Source: Palsa-1150 sp050013115 (GTDB taxonomy: Bacteria; Myxococcota_A; Polyangia; Polyangiales; Polyangiaceae). From it: 64,000 nt of DNA. Shown here one piece after another: positions 51,963-60,286 of the stretch (positions are counted from its first letter, which is position 1; each line of letters starts with the position of its first letter). The position numbers and the translations under genes are program-made. The stretch spans positions 1-64,000 of the forward strand of contig JBEKFX010000011.1 of NCBI GenBank assembly GCA_050013115.1. Direction: 5' to 3'. The notes under the pieces were generated by a model, which saw only the letters and a list, made by a program, of their open reading frames with translations, did not search any database and had not been told where the DNA came from.

Positions 51963-53189
51963 TCACACGCCGGCCCGCGCCGGCGCGCCGACGTTGCGCT
52001 TGACGTTCTTCGCGCGCGTCATCCGCGTGTCAATCCACTCGGTCAGAGGCGCAGCCACGTAAATGCTCGAGTACGTCCCGGCGACGATTCCGACGACCAG
52101 AGCAAGCATGAAGTCTCGAATGACGCCCGTCCCGTAGAAGAAAAAGGCCATGGCGATGAGGAGGACCGCCCCGGACGTCAAGATGGTCCTCGAGAGGGTC
52201 TCGCTCACGCTCAGATTGGTTATTTGAGCAAACGATTTGCCGCGATGTTTGCCGAGGTTCTCGCGGATCCGATCGTAGACGACGACCGTGTCATTCATCG
52301 AATAGCCGATGACGGTCAGGATCGCGGCGATGGTCGAGAGCGTCACTTCCTTCCGAAGCAACACGAAAACGCCGATGACGACCATCGCGTCGTGGAGACA
52401 GGCGACGATGACGCCCGGCGCGAAGCGCAGGTCGAAGCGAAACGCAAGGTAGAGCATGATGCAGACCATCGCGATGACGACGGCATTGCGGGCGCTGTCG
52501 CGGAGCTGCTTTCCCGCCTTGGGACCGACCCACTCGACGCGCAGGGCCGCGTCGTCGGGTACGACGTCCGAACCGAGCTTCGCGCGAAGGCGGTCGATCA
52601 ACTGATCGCCCTTGCTGAGCAGCTGGATTTCGACGCGGTGATCGCGAGGGTTCAAGACTTGTGGGTTGGTCGCGCTCGCGCGAAGCGACATGCCGGGCAC
52701 GCTCAGCACCTGGTTTTTGATGGCCTCGAGGTCTGGATCGACGTCGTACCGGGTCGTGATCTTGTCGCCGCCTGCGCTGAACTTGACCTCCGTGGCCCTT
52801 GCCGACAGAGGGCACTTGTCCGAATCGCTCGGCCGGAGCTCGTCGACGTAGCAGAGCGCTCGGCGCAGGACGATCTTCTCCTCGTCGGTGATGGCGCTGA
52901 CGTCCTGGACGCGCAGAATGAAATGGTACGGCTTGTTCGGGTCGACAACCTGGACGACGTCCGGCGTCTTGAAACCGACCGCCTCGACTGCGCTCCGAAC
53001 GTGCGCGGCGTCGATGGGCCTGCCGAATGCGAGCTCGACCTCGGTGCCGCCCCGAAAGTCCGTTCCGTAGTTCGGTCCGGGAACGAAACTGAGAATGATC
53101 GACCCCAGGACCAGAATCAGGCTGACCGCGATCCAATATCGCCGCTGCCCCATGAAGTCGAAGACGCGCCCGGGTTTGAAGAACTCCAT
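51963..53189 (-). CDS. secF: Protein translocase subunit SecF
   Basis: A 408-residue inner-membrane SecF. Six transmembrane segments are seen, beginning YWIAVSLILVLGSIILSFV. The first periplasmic domain has YGTDFRGGTEVELAF (SecF motif). The conserved block TVIGYSMNDTVVVYDRIRENL and the DTVVV signature are intact, as are the final helices with GTYSSIYVAAPLTEWID. It is longer than E. coli SecF (323) because the periplasmic domain has an extra section (about 120-260). It pairs with SecD, whose gene precedes it by 46 bp. Confidence 0.94.
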   Translation of the reverse strand: MEFFKPGRVFDFMGQRRYWIAVSLILVLGSIILSFVPGPNYGTDFRGGTEVELAFGRPIDAAHVRSAVEAVGFKTPDVVQVVDPNKPYHFILRVQDVSAITDEEKIVLRRALCYVDELRPSDSDKCPLSARATEVKFSAGGDKITTRYDVDPDLEAIKNQVLSVPGMSLRASATNPQVLNPRDHRVEIQLLSKGDQLIDRLRAKLGSDVVPDDAALRVEWVGPKAGKQLRDSARNAVVIAMVCIMLYLAFRFDLRFAPGVIVACLHDAMVVIGVFVLLRKEVTLSTIAAILTVIGYSMNDTVVVYDRIRENLGKHRGKSFAQITNLSVSETLSRTILTSGAVLLIAMAFFFYGTGVIRDFMLALVVGIVAGTYSSIYVAAPLTEWIDTRMTRAKNVKRNVGAPARAGV

Positions 53190-53235
53190 CGCCTTGCCTG
53201 CTTGTCAGGAAATCCTGCTTCGGTTACGGGCCGAA

Positions 53236-55506
53236 TTAGAACTCTGCTCCCACGCTGAGGCGCTTGACCTTCGCGCCGCGGACCCACCAGTCAAAGACGA
53301 GTCGAGTGCAGAAAACGCCTGTGAAGAGGCTGCAGAGGATGCCCACAATCAGCGTCACGGCGAATCCTTTCACGGGCCCGGTTCCGTACTGAGACAGAAT
53401 CAAGCCGGTGATGAACACGGTCATGTGACCGTCGATGATGGACGGCCAAGCGCGCGTATAGCCCGCATCGACCGCCGATCGAACGCTCTTGCCCTGACGG
53501 AGCTCTTCGCGAATCCGTTCGTTGATGAGCACGTTGGCATCGACGCTCATGCCGATGGTCAGCGCCAGGCCGGCGATGCCGGGCACGGTCATCGTCGCGC
53601 CGAAGCTCGCGAGGACAGCGAGCTGCAGCATCAGGTTGAACATGACGGCGACGTCGGCGACGACACCGGACTTTCGATAGTAGGCGATCATGAAGAGGAG
53701 CACCGCCATCGACCCGAGCAGCGCTCCCTTCAATGCCTCTTGGATCGAGTCGCGCCCCAAGGACGGCCCGATCGTCTGTTCCGAGCTCGGAGTGATCGGC
53801 GCAGGCAGCGCGCCCGAGCGGAGCACGAGCTCGAGCTGGGCCGCGTCGTGAAGCTGCTTTTCTGCGTCGCCGGATCCCATCGTGATGGTCGCGTGGCCCC
53901 CCGCGATTTTCTGTTTGATGACGGGCGCCGAATCGACGATGTCGTCTAGAATGATTGCAAATCGGCGGTTCACGTTGGCGCCCGTGACCTCCTCGAACCG
54001 ATCCGCTCCCGCCGGCGAAAACGAGAGCGCGACATAAAGGCGCCCGAAGTCCTGCTGATCCTGGCCCTTGCTCGCGTCCGTGATGTAGTCGCCGGTCATT
54101 TCCGCGCGTCCGAAGAGATAGAGTGTTCGCCACCCGACCTGCTTGAACTGAAGGGGCTCGGTGCCTTCCACGGGCTCGGTGACCGCTTCGAAGCCGACTG
54201 CATGATCGTCGGGCACGTTGATGGTTCTCGTCCAAGCCCGGAAGCGGCCAAGGCAGTCGGTCATCGACTCGCTCGCGTACTTCGGCGGCTGACACGACAT
54301 CCGCGCGTAATACGCCCTCGTCGATTTGCGGTGGCCGGAGCCGTCCAGCCCGTCGGGCGCAGACTCCTGGTACTGCGCGATGCCCTCGCCCTCCGGCAGA
54401 TCTTCGGACTTGAGGGCGGGCGGCCCGAAGACCTTGTCGCTCCCTGCGTCGTCGACCATCTTGAACTCGAGACGCGCCGTTCGCCGGATGGTGTCCTTGA
54501 TCTCGCGGAAGCTCTCTTCGCTGCTCCCTGGAACCTCGACGATGATGTCCTCGTCCCGCGTCGTCACGGAGGCTTCGCGAAGGCCGAGCTCGTCGACGCG
54601 GCGCGAGACGGTTTCCTTGGCCTGCGCGACCGCGCGGTCGCGAATCTGCGATTCGACCTCCGGTCGGATCTTGAACGCGATTTCGTTTTCGTCGGATGGC
54701 TGCGACATCGACAGCTCGCCGAGAAATTTTTTCGTGAATCGGTCGTCGACCTTCGCCTTGTCCGCCTTGTCTTTGAACTTGAGGAGGACGATGGCCGTCT
54801 CGGGTTGCGAGACGTGGACCTTCTCGTCGAGTTTGGCGATTTCGTCGCGGGTGACGCGCCCCTCGCCGGAATGAAAGCCGAACAACGTCGCGAGCTCTTG
54901 ACGCATCTCGTCGGCGAAATGATCCCGCTTGTCGCGGATTGCCTCGTCCACTTCGACCGTGTAGACGAGCCGCAGACCTCCGCTCAAATCGAGACCGGGC
55001 GCGATCGCGAAAGTCTCGTTGTCCTTCACGTACTTCGGGCAGTGCAAATGACGGCCGACCTCGCTCGCGATGCGTGCGAGGGGGCCGAGCCACCCGGAAA
55101 CGACGGGCGGCGGCGCATGGGGCAGGGGCAATGCGCGGTCGACGGTCGGCCATAGGACGATGAACGTTCCGACCGACACGGCCGCGACGAAACCCGCCTT
55201 GAGGCGCCATACGCCGTTCATGACCGGCAAGAGGCCGACCGCCGCCCAAACGACGGTGAGCGAGGCAACCAGGACGCCCCAGAAGTTGTCGAAGTGAAAG
55301 AAGAGCGCCGCGGAGCCGATCGCCCCGGCGATGCACAAAAGTGGATTGCGACGGGTCGGGTTCTTGACTCCCCACGCCAGCGAGATGACCGCAGCCGCAG
55401 TCGCCCCAATCGTGGCGAGCGGTGAGCCACCGAGCCACGCGGCGACGACGCCGAGCGCGACGGCGGCCACTCCGCCCAGAATCGCGAGAACGCTTTTTTT
55501 CGGCAT
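53236..55506 (-). CDS. secD: Protein translocase subunit SecD
   Basis: A 756-residue SecD, working with SecF and YajC to use the proton gradient for protein export. Several hydrophobic segments at the N-terminus (to about 150) are more than the single one in E. coli. The periplasmic part contains GLDLSGGLRLVYTVEVDE. The membrane domain has PGIAGLALTIGMSVDANVLINERIREELRQG and an expected GxTxxxx helix at the end (TGVFCTRLVFDWW). An Asp essential for proton flow lies in MSVDANV. It lies 21 bp after yajC. Confidence 0.94.
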   Translation of the reverse strand: MPKKSVLAILGGVAAVALGVVAAWLGGSPLATIGATAAAVISLAWGVKNPTRRNPLLCIAGAIGSAALFFHFDNFWGVLVASLTVVWAAVGLLPVMNGVWRLKAGFVAAVSVGTFIVLWPTVDRALPLPHAPPPVVSGWLGPLARIASEVGRHLHCPKYVKDNETFAIAPGLDLSGGLRLVYTVEVDEAIRDKRDHFADEMRQELATLFGFHSGEGRVTRDEIAKLDEKVHVSQPETAIVLLKFKDKADKAKVDDRFTKKFLGELSMSQPSDENEIAFKIRPEVESQIRDRAVAQAKETVSRRVDELGLREASVTTRDEDIIVEVPGSSEESFREIKDTIRRTARLEFKMVDDAGSDKVFGPPALKSEDLPEGEGIAQYQESAPDGLDGSGHRKSTRAYYARMSCQPPKYASESMTDCLGRFRAWTRTINVPDDHAVGFEAVTEPVEGTEPLQFKQVGWRTLYLFGRAEMTGDYITDASKGQDQQDFGRLYVALSFSPAGADRFEEVTGANVNRRFAIILDDIVDSAPVIKQKIAGGHATITMGSGDAEKQLHDAAQLELVLRSGALPAPITPSSEQTIGPSLGRDSIQEALKGALLGSMAVLLFMIAYYRKSGVVADVAVMFNLMLQLAVLASFGATMTVPGIAGLALTIGMSVDANVLINERIREELRQGKSVRSAVDAGYTRAWPSIIDGHMTVFITGLILSQYGTGPVKGFAVTLIVGILCSLFTGVFCTRLVFDWWVRGAKVKRLSVGAEF

Positions 55507-55527
55507 GACGATCCGGAAACGCGCCGT

Positions 55528-55959
55528 TTACTTCTTATCCGTTGCCGGCTTGGCTTCTTTCAGTTGCTTTGCCGCACCTTTGTCGGGCTCGACAAACGGT
55601 GTCACGGTGTTCGCGACGATCTGCAAGGTCACCGACGGCGCCACCTTCACCTTGGCGATTCGATCGTCCATCTCGACGAGCTCCCCGATGAGACCCGCGT
55701 TCGTCATGACCCGATCGCCTTTTTTCAGCGAAGCCCGCGCCTGCGCTTCCTTCTTTTGCCGGCGCGTCATCAGCAAAAAGAAGGGAACGAAGATGATGAG
55801 CATCATCAGAATCGGCGTAAAACTCGCGAGCGGCGAGCCGCTCGACGAGCCCCCCACGCCCGCGGCGGGCGTCGTGTCCTGCACGACGCCCGGCGTCGTC
55901 GCCTTCGGCTGAACGTTCTGTGCGAGGAGCATGTCGCTGCGGCTAGGGGACGGAGACAC
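55528..55959 (-). CDS. yajC: Preprotein translocase subunit YajC
   Basis: A 143-residue YajC. An N-terminal Pro/Ser-rich extension (30-50 residues longer than usual) precedes one transmembrane segment (FTPILMMLIIFVPFFLLM) and the family block RRQKKEAQARASLKKGDRVMTNAGLIGELVEMDD. The GTG start at 55959 has GGGAG 6 nt upstream; an internal ATG at 55932 is also possible. It is the first gene of the yajC-secD-secF-recJ-mlaF-mlaD block. The repeat array at 56065 lies upstream. Confidence 0.88.
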   Translation of the reverse strand: MSPSPSRSDMLLAQNVQPKATTPGVVQDTTPAAGVGGSSSGSPLASFTPILMMLIIFVPFFLLMTRRQKKEAQARASLKKGDRVMTNAGLIGELVEMDDRIAKVKVAPSVTLQIVANTVTPFVEPDKGAAKQLKEAKPATDKK

Positions 55960-56064
55960 GAGAGACTCCCAGAAAACGCGCCCGGATTGCCCGGACGGGA
56001 CGGGGTGGGATAGTGCTTGGGGGCCTTGCCGTCAACCGGGTGGCCGCTTCGGCACCTCGGCCTC

Positions 56065-56218
56065 AGCAAGCTCCCGCTTCAGCAAGCTCCCGCTTCAGCA
56101 AGCTCCCGCTTCAGCAAGCTCCCGCTTCAGCAAGCTCCCGCTTCAGCAAGCTCCCGCTTCAGCAAGCTCCCGCTTCAGCGGCTCCGCTTCAGCGGCTCCG
56201 CTTCAGCGGCTCCGCTTC
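56065..56218 (+). repeat. 16-bp and 14-bp hairpin-forming tandem repeats
   Basis: Seven direct copies of AGCAAGCTCCCGCTTC (56065-56176) are followed by three copies of AGCGGCTCCGCTTC (56177-56218). Both unit types keep a dyad: AAGC-TCCC-GCTT in the first and AGCGG-CT-CCGCT in the second. On the minus strand the last unit contains the stop codon of the SUMF1-like gene, so the array starts exactly at the gene's end. Confidence 0.92.
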
Positions 56219-57320
56219 AGTCGTCGTCTCGCGCGCAGCGGAAACCGACGTTCGGCCCGGCCTCGAGCGCCGAGCCCCAGTCGCGGGTCGTCGTGCGGCT
56301 CAGCGATGGGGCCGACAACCACCCGCCTCCACGCAAAACGTGCGCGGCGCCCGCTCGCGGCCCCGGTCCCGGCGTCAGGGATTCGGAATACCAATCGGAT
56401 GTCCACTCTTCGACGTTCCCGCTCATGTCGAGCACGCCGAAGACACTCGCCCCCGCGGGGTGGGTTCCGACGCGTGCAGGCTTCGATGCGCAGCTCCTGC
56501 CCGTCTGATCATTGATGAGGGTGATGGCGTTCGAGCAGGACGCCGTAGCTCCCCATGGGAAGGGAACCGCCAGAGGCCCGTGCGCGGCGTATTCCCACTC
56601 GATCTCGGACGGAAGACGCTTGTTCGCGAAACGGCAATAGGCTTCGGCGTCCTTCCAGTGCACGCAAGAGACGGGCAGATCGGCGTCCCCGAGCTCGAAC
56701 GTACAGGTTGCGCTCCTCCGCTCGGGCCGTGCGCACGCATGCTCGTCGACGCACGCTCGGTACGCTGCGACCGTGACCTCCGTCCGATCGATCCAAAAGC
56801 TCGCCACGGTCGCGGGGTGAACGGGACGCTCGTTCGCCGGCGCTCTCGCAGCACCGGAGCCGACGAAGAACCGGCCGGCCGGTAATTTCATCATTCCGTC
56901 GCGTACGACGATCGCAGGGTGCGGAGGCACGGGGGCGCGGGCCGGTGCAGGCTCTTCGGATGGCGGCGCACTCTCTGAGGGAGCGGGCGTGTGAGACTCC
57001 TCCGGCTCGCTTTCGTCGCGTGCAGCGCTCGACGCGGCCTGGAGCGCTGGCGGAGGCCCATTGGCGCCGGTCGGCGCAAGCCCGCCGCCACCGCTCGTCG
57101 CCGCGGGCGCAGGCCCCGCGGGCCCACCCGCCCCAGGCGGCGCAGCCCCCACCGGCAGAGGGCCGCCGCTCGCCACCGGTTGTGCCGGAGCGGCCGCCGT
57201 CGTCAGCCGGACGGTCGATCGCGGAGCGCCTTCCTCGCCGACCGCATGTGCGGCCGTCGCGAGGCCAACGCCGACCGCCGACGCAGCCAGGATCACGACG
57301 AGAGATGACGTTTCAGGCAC
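56217..57320 (-). CDS. Exported SUMF1-fold (formylglycine-generating-enzyme-like) protein
   Basis: A 367-residue protein with a hydrophobic N-terminal segment (SLVVILAASAVGVGLATAAHA), a Pro/Ala/Gly linker of about 110 residues and a SUMF1-type domain (about 150-367). Domain blocks are WIDRTEVTVAAYRACVDE, PVSCVHWKDAEAYCRFANKRLPSEIEWEYAAHG, GVLDMSGNVEEWTSDWY and VLRGGGW, ending GPNVGFRCARDD. The two catalytic cysteines of true FGE (in a C-x4-C segment after RGGS) are not present, since it reads GGGWLSAPSLSRTTT. A sulfatase-activating role is therefore unlikely. GTG at 57320 has GGAG 7 nt upstream. Confidence 0.8.
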   Translation of the reverse strand: MPETSSLVVILAASAVGVGLATAAHAVGEEGAPRSTVRLTTAAAPAQPVASGGPLPVGAAPPGAGGPAGPAPAATSGGGGLAPTGANGPPPALQAASSAARDESEPEESHTPAPSESAPPSEEPAPARAPVPPHPAIVVRDGMMKLPAGRFFVGSGAARAPANERPVHPATVASFWIDRTEVTVAAYRACVDEHACARPERRSATCTFELGDADLPVSCVHWKDAEAYCRFANKRLPSEIEWEYAAHGPLAVPFPWGATASCSNAITLINDQTGRSCASKPARVGTHPAGASVFGVLDMSGNVEEWTSDWYSESLTPGPGPRAGAAHVLRGGGWLSAPSLSRTTTRDWGSALEAGPNVGFRCARDDD

Positions 57321-57534
57321 GGATCCACTCCTCGACGCTTCTATCCTGCCATTCGGCGAGCTCGGGGACCAGCTTTCTTCGGCCGAGGCGTGCCCCCCGC
57401 CGTCGACTCGACCGAATGACGACGACGCGACGGCAAGCGCTGAGTGCGATCGACGCGGTCGAATTTCGGCCGTTTCACTGCAATCAATTGGGCTTCTCCG
57501 GCCGACTCGGCCCGTGCGCCGGCGCGACTCCGCG

Positions 57535-58842
57535 TCACAAGACGTTGGCCGCAAGTTCGGCCAAATCGCTGCGTTCGCCTTTGGCGAGCACGATGTGGGC
57601 AGCAAGCTTTTCCCCTCGGAACCGCTCTGCGGCGATGGTCAGCCCGTTCGAAGCGCTATCGACGTACGGGTTGTCGATCTGGCCGGGATCTCCCGTCAGC
57701 ACGATCTTCGTCGCATCGCCCGAGCGCGTGATGATCGTCTTGACCTCGTGCGGTGTCAGGTTTTGGGCCTCATCGACGACGATGAACTGCTGAGGCAGAG
57801 AACGGCCGCGGATGTAGGTCAGCGGCTCGACTTGGATCTGCCCACTCTCGAGAAGCTCGGCGTAGGCTCTCGGGCCCTTGCGCGACCCCGTCGAGAACAA
57901 GAACTCGAGGTTGTCGAAGATGGGCTGCATCCAAGGGTTCAGCTTTTCGTCCACGTCGCCTGGCAAAAACCCGATATCCCGGCCGAGCGGCATGACGGGC
58001 CGCGACACGAGCATTCTCGTGAAGGCCATGTCTTCCAACGTTCGCTTGAGGCCGGCGGCGAGCGCCAGCAGCGTCTTGCCGGTTCCAGCCTTGCCGACGA
58101 GGGTCACGAGGCGAATCGATTCGTCGAGCAAAAGGTCGATCGCGAAGGACTGCTCCTTGTTGCGGGGGCGCACGCCCATGACCCCCTCCCGCGGCACGCG
58201 CAGGGCGACGATGGCCCGCTTGGTGGCGTCGTAACGCCCGAGGGCCGTGTGCGACGGGTTCGTTCGATCGCGCATGAGAATACAGGTATTCGGTACGGGA
58301 ACAGGCTCCCGGGGTGGGATACGCCCGTCGCGGAAGAATGCATCCACCTCGTCGCCGCTAAGCTCGATCTCGACAAGCCCGCTCGTGAGCTGATCGACGT
58401 CGACTCTTTGATTCTCGTAGGTCTGCGCCACCATCCCGAGCGCGTCGGCCCGGATGCGCAGGTTCGTGTCCATCGTCACGAAGACGGTCGGGCGACCGCC
58501 GTCGTTCTCCCTTACGTCGATCGCCGTCTGCAAAATGGCCTGGTCCATCGCGGTGTGATCGACCGCGCTCGGAAGCTCGAGCCGCTTGGTGGGAACGGCG
58601 ACCCGCAACGTGCCGCCCGAGTCGAGCGACACCCCCTTGGAGAGGGCGCCGCGCTCGCGAAGCTCGTCCAAAAGCCGCGCGATCGAACGCGCGTTGCGCC
58701 CACGCTCGGATCCTTCGCGTTTGAATTGATCGACCTCTTCAATCGCATAAATCGGAATGATGACGTTGTTGTCCTCGAAACGAAAAATGGCTTGAGGGTC
58801 GTGCAAGAGCACGTTGGTGTCGAGGACGTAGTTTTTCTTCAT
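57535..58842 (-). CDS. PIN-PhoH family ATPase (PhoH2)
   Basis: A 435-residue protein of the PhoH2 type, an RNA helicase/ribonuclease fusion in other bacteria. The N-terminal PIN domain has acidic residues in VLDTNVLLHD, EEVDQFK and TMDTNLRIRA. The C-terminal PhoH domain has Walker A TLVGKAGTGKT, RPVMPLGRDIGFLPGD, and Walker B FIVVDEAQNLTPHE, followed by VLTGDPGQID. The ATG at 58842 gives the family N-terminus MKKNYVLDTN. The frame stays open another 936 bp upstream but that part is antisense to the gene at 58890. It is divergent from that gene. Confidence 0.92.
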   Translation of the reverse strand: MKKNYVLDTNVLLHDPQAIFRFEDNNVIIPIYAIEEVDQFKREGSERGRNARSIARLLDELRERGALSKGVSLDSGGTLRVAVPTKRLELPSAVDHTAMDQAILQTAIDVRENDGGRPTVFVTMDTNLRIRADALGMVAQTYENQRVDVDQLTSGLVEIELSGDEVDAFFRDGRIPPREPVPVPNTCILMRDRTNPSHTALGRYDATKRAIVALRVPREGVMGVRPRNKEQSFAIDLLLDESIRLVTLVGKAGTGKTLLALAAGLKRTLEDMAFTRMLVSRPVMPLGRDIGFLPGDVDEKLNPWMQPIFDNLEFLFSTGSRKGPRAYAELLESGQIQVEPLTYIRGRSLPQQFIVVDEAQNLTPHEVKTIITRSGDATKIVLTGDPGQIDNPYVDSASNGLTIAAERFRGEKLAAHIVLAKGERSDLAELAANVL

Positions 58843-58889
58843 CGTCGGAGTTCGGGCGTCACGACGCCCGAAGCGGGCGAGGGCGATGG

Positions 58890-60257
58890 ATGAGCAGAAC
58901 GGAGAGAGCCAAACGAATCCTTTCGCCTCAGCGTACGTCGGCCCCAGCACAAGACGCGAGCCCGATCTATTCTCGTGGCCGTGGTCCAGATCCGCTCGCC
59001 GGCGTCGACGTTCGATGGGGTCCTCGTTCGGACCGCCTGGCCGTCGGCCCCATCGCGTGGCCCATCGCGTCCTGCCGACGGGCAGCCATGAGCTCCGCCG
59101 CGTCGTGGAAAGCGACCCTGGCCGCGACGCCGCTCGCGGCGATCGAGCAGCTCGTCCTCCGGGCCTCGCGGGAGATCCAGCCGCTCGCGGCGCTGACGCC
59201 GCTCGATGTGGCGTCGGAGCGAGCCAGGCTCGCCGCGGAGCTGCAAGCGGGGCGGAGCGCACTTCCACGCTGGTCCTACGCGCCCCGCGATCACCTCGAG
59301 CTGCGTCGCGCCCTCGACGCGGCCGAACGTGTCCTCGCCGGGCCGCCGAACGGTACGATCCGTGCGCTTTACCTCGCGCGCGTTCGCGAGCTGTCCATCG
59401 AAGCAGCCTTGTGCGAGGCGGCAGGCTCTCGCGCGGTGGCGGAGCTCGCCGCAGCCCGCTTCGCGCCGATCGATCCCTCGGTCTGCGACGCGGCAACGCA
59501 GCTTTGCACGAAGTGGCTCGGCGAGCCCGTTCGCGCGTCGGCCACGCCGCTCGTCCGCAGCGACGACTCGGCGGATCCTCGTTCGCTCTTGTCTCGGATG
59601 CGCGAAGCCGTCGGCCGGCGCAAGCTCCCGTTTGCCGTCCAGACGGCCCGTGCCCTTGCTCCGCTCGCGGCGACGGGCGACGCGACGATCTTCGTCGCCG
59701 TCGGGCGACACCTTGACGAAGAGGACACGGCCCGCACCGTCCTCCACGAGATCGACGGTCACGCGTGCCCGCGCGCACGCGCGCGCCGAGCCTCGCTGGC
59801 GCTCTTTCGAGCTGGAACCGCGAGGGGCGTCGACGACCAAGAGGGTCGGGCCCTTCTCTTCGAAGAACGTGCCGGGCTGCTCGGACCGCGGCGCCGACGT
59901 CAGCTGGCGGTACGGCACCGGGCGGTCCAGCGCATGCTTGCGGGCGCGTCGTATGCGGACGTCGCGTGGATGCTCGTGCGCGAGCACGGGGTCGAGCCCC
60001 TCGATGCCGTGATTGTCGCGGAGCGGGCCTTCCGGGGGTGCGACGGCACGCGCCCGGGCCTCGGTCGGGAACGCGTTTACATCGAGGGACTTGTGCGCGT
60101 CCGCGCCCATTTGACCGCGCATCCGGAAGACGAGCGCGTGCTCGGGTGCGGGCAAGTGGCCGTGGATGCGAGCCACGTGCTTCGCCCTTTCGTCGAGCGG
60201 GAAGCCGATTGGAACGAACGGTCCGCGCGGCGTGGTCCCCGAGACGACGCGGCGTGA
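58890..60257 (+). CDS. DUF1704/MATCAP-like metallopeptidase family protein
   Basis: A 455-residue protein. The C-terminal half matches DUF1704: TIFVAVGRHLDEEDTARTVLHEIDGH, then DDQEGRALLFEERAGLL. HEIDGH is an HExxxH zinc motif as in the tyrosine carboxypeptidase MATCAP branch; the later Glu in the E-E-R segment could be the third ligand. The N-terminal half is helical and Ala-rich. The ATG at 58890 has GAGGG 6 nt upstream; an ATG at 59088 (MSSAAS) would drop 66 poorly conserved residues. No signal peptide is visible. Peptidase activity is not shown. It is divergent from PhoH and convergent with the lipoprotein gene. Confidence 0.75.
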   Translation: MSRTERAKRILSPQRTSAPAQDASPIYSRGRGPDPLAGVDVRWGPRSDRLAVGPIAWPIASCRRAAMSSAASWKATLAATPLAAIEQLVLRASREIQPLAALTPLDVASERARLAAELQAGRSALPRWSYAPRDHLELRRALDAAERVLAGPPNGTIRALYLARVRELSIEAALCEAAGSRAVAELAAARFAPIDPSVCDAATQLCTKWLGEPVRASATPLVRSDDSADPRSLLSRMREAVGRRKLPFAVQTARALAPLAATGDATIFVAVGRHLDEEDTARTVLHEIDGHACPRARARRASLALFRAGTARGVDDQEGRALLFEERAGLLGPRRRRQLAVRHRAVQRMLAGASYADVAWMLVREHGVEPLDAVIVAERAFRGCDGTRPGLGRERVYIEGLVRVRAHLTAHPEDERVLGCGQVAVDASHVLRPFVEREADWNERSARRGPRDDAA

Positions 60258-60286
60258 TCCGTCAGCGGGTCGAGCGGGGCTCTTGG

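Noticed and set aside
57535..59778. PhoH frame extended to 747 residues
   Set aside because: The extra 310 residues are Arg/Ala-rich, antisense to the DUF1704 gene, and precede a perfect PIN-domain N-terminus at 58842.
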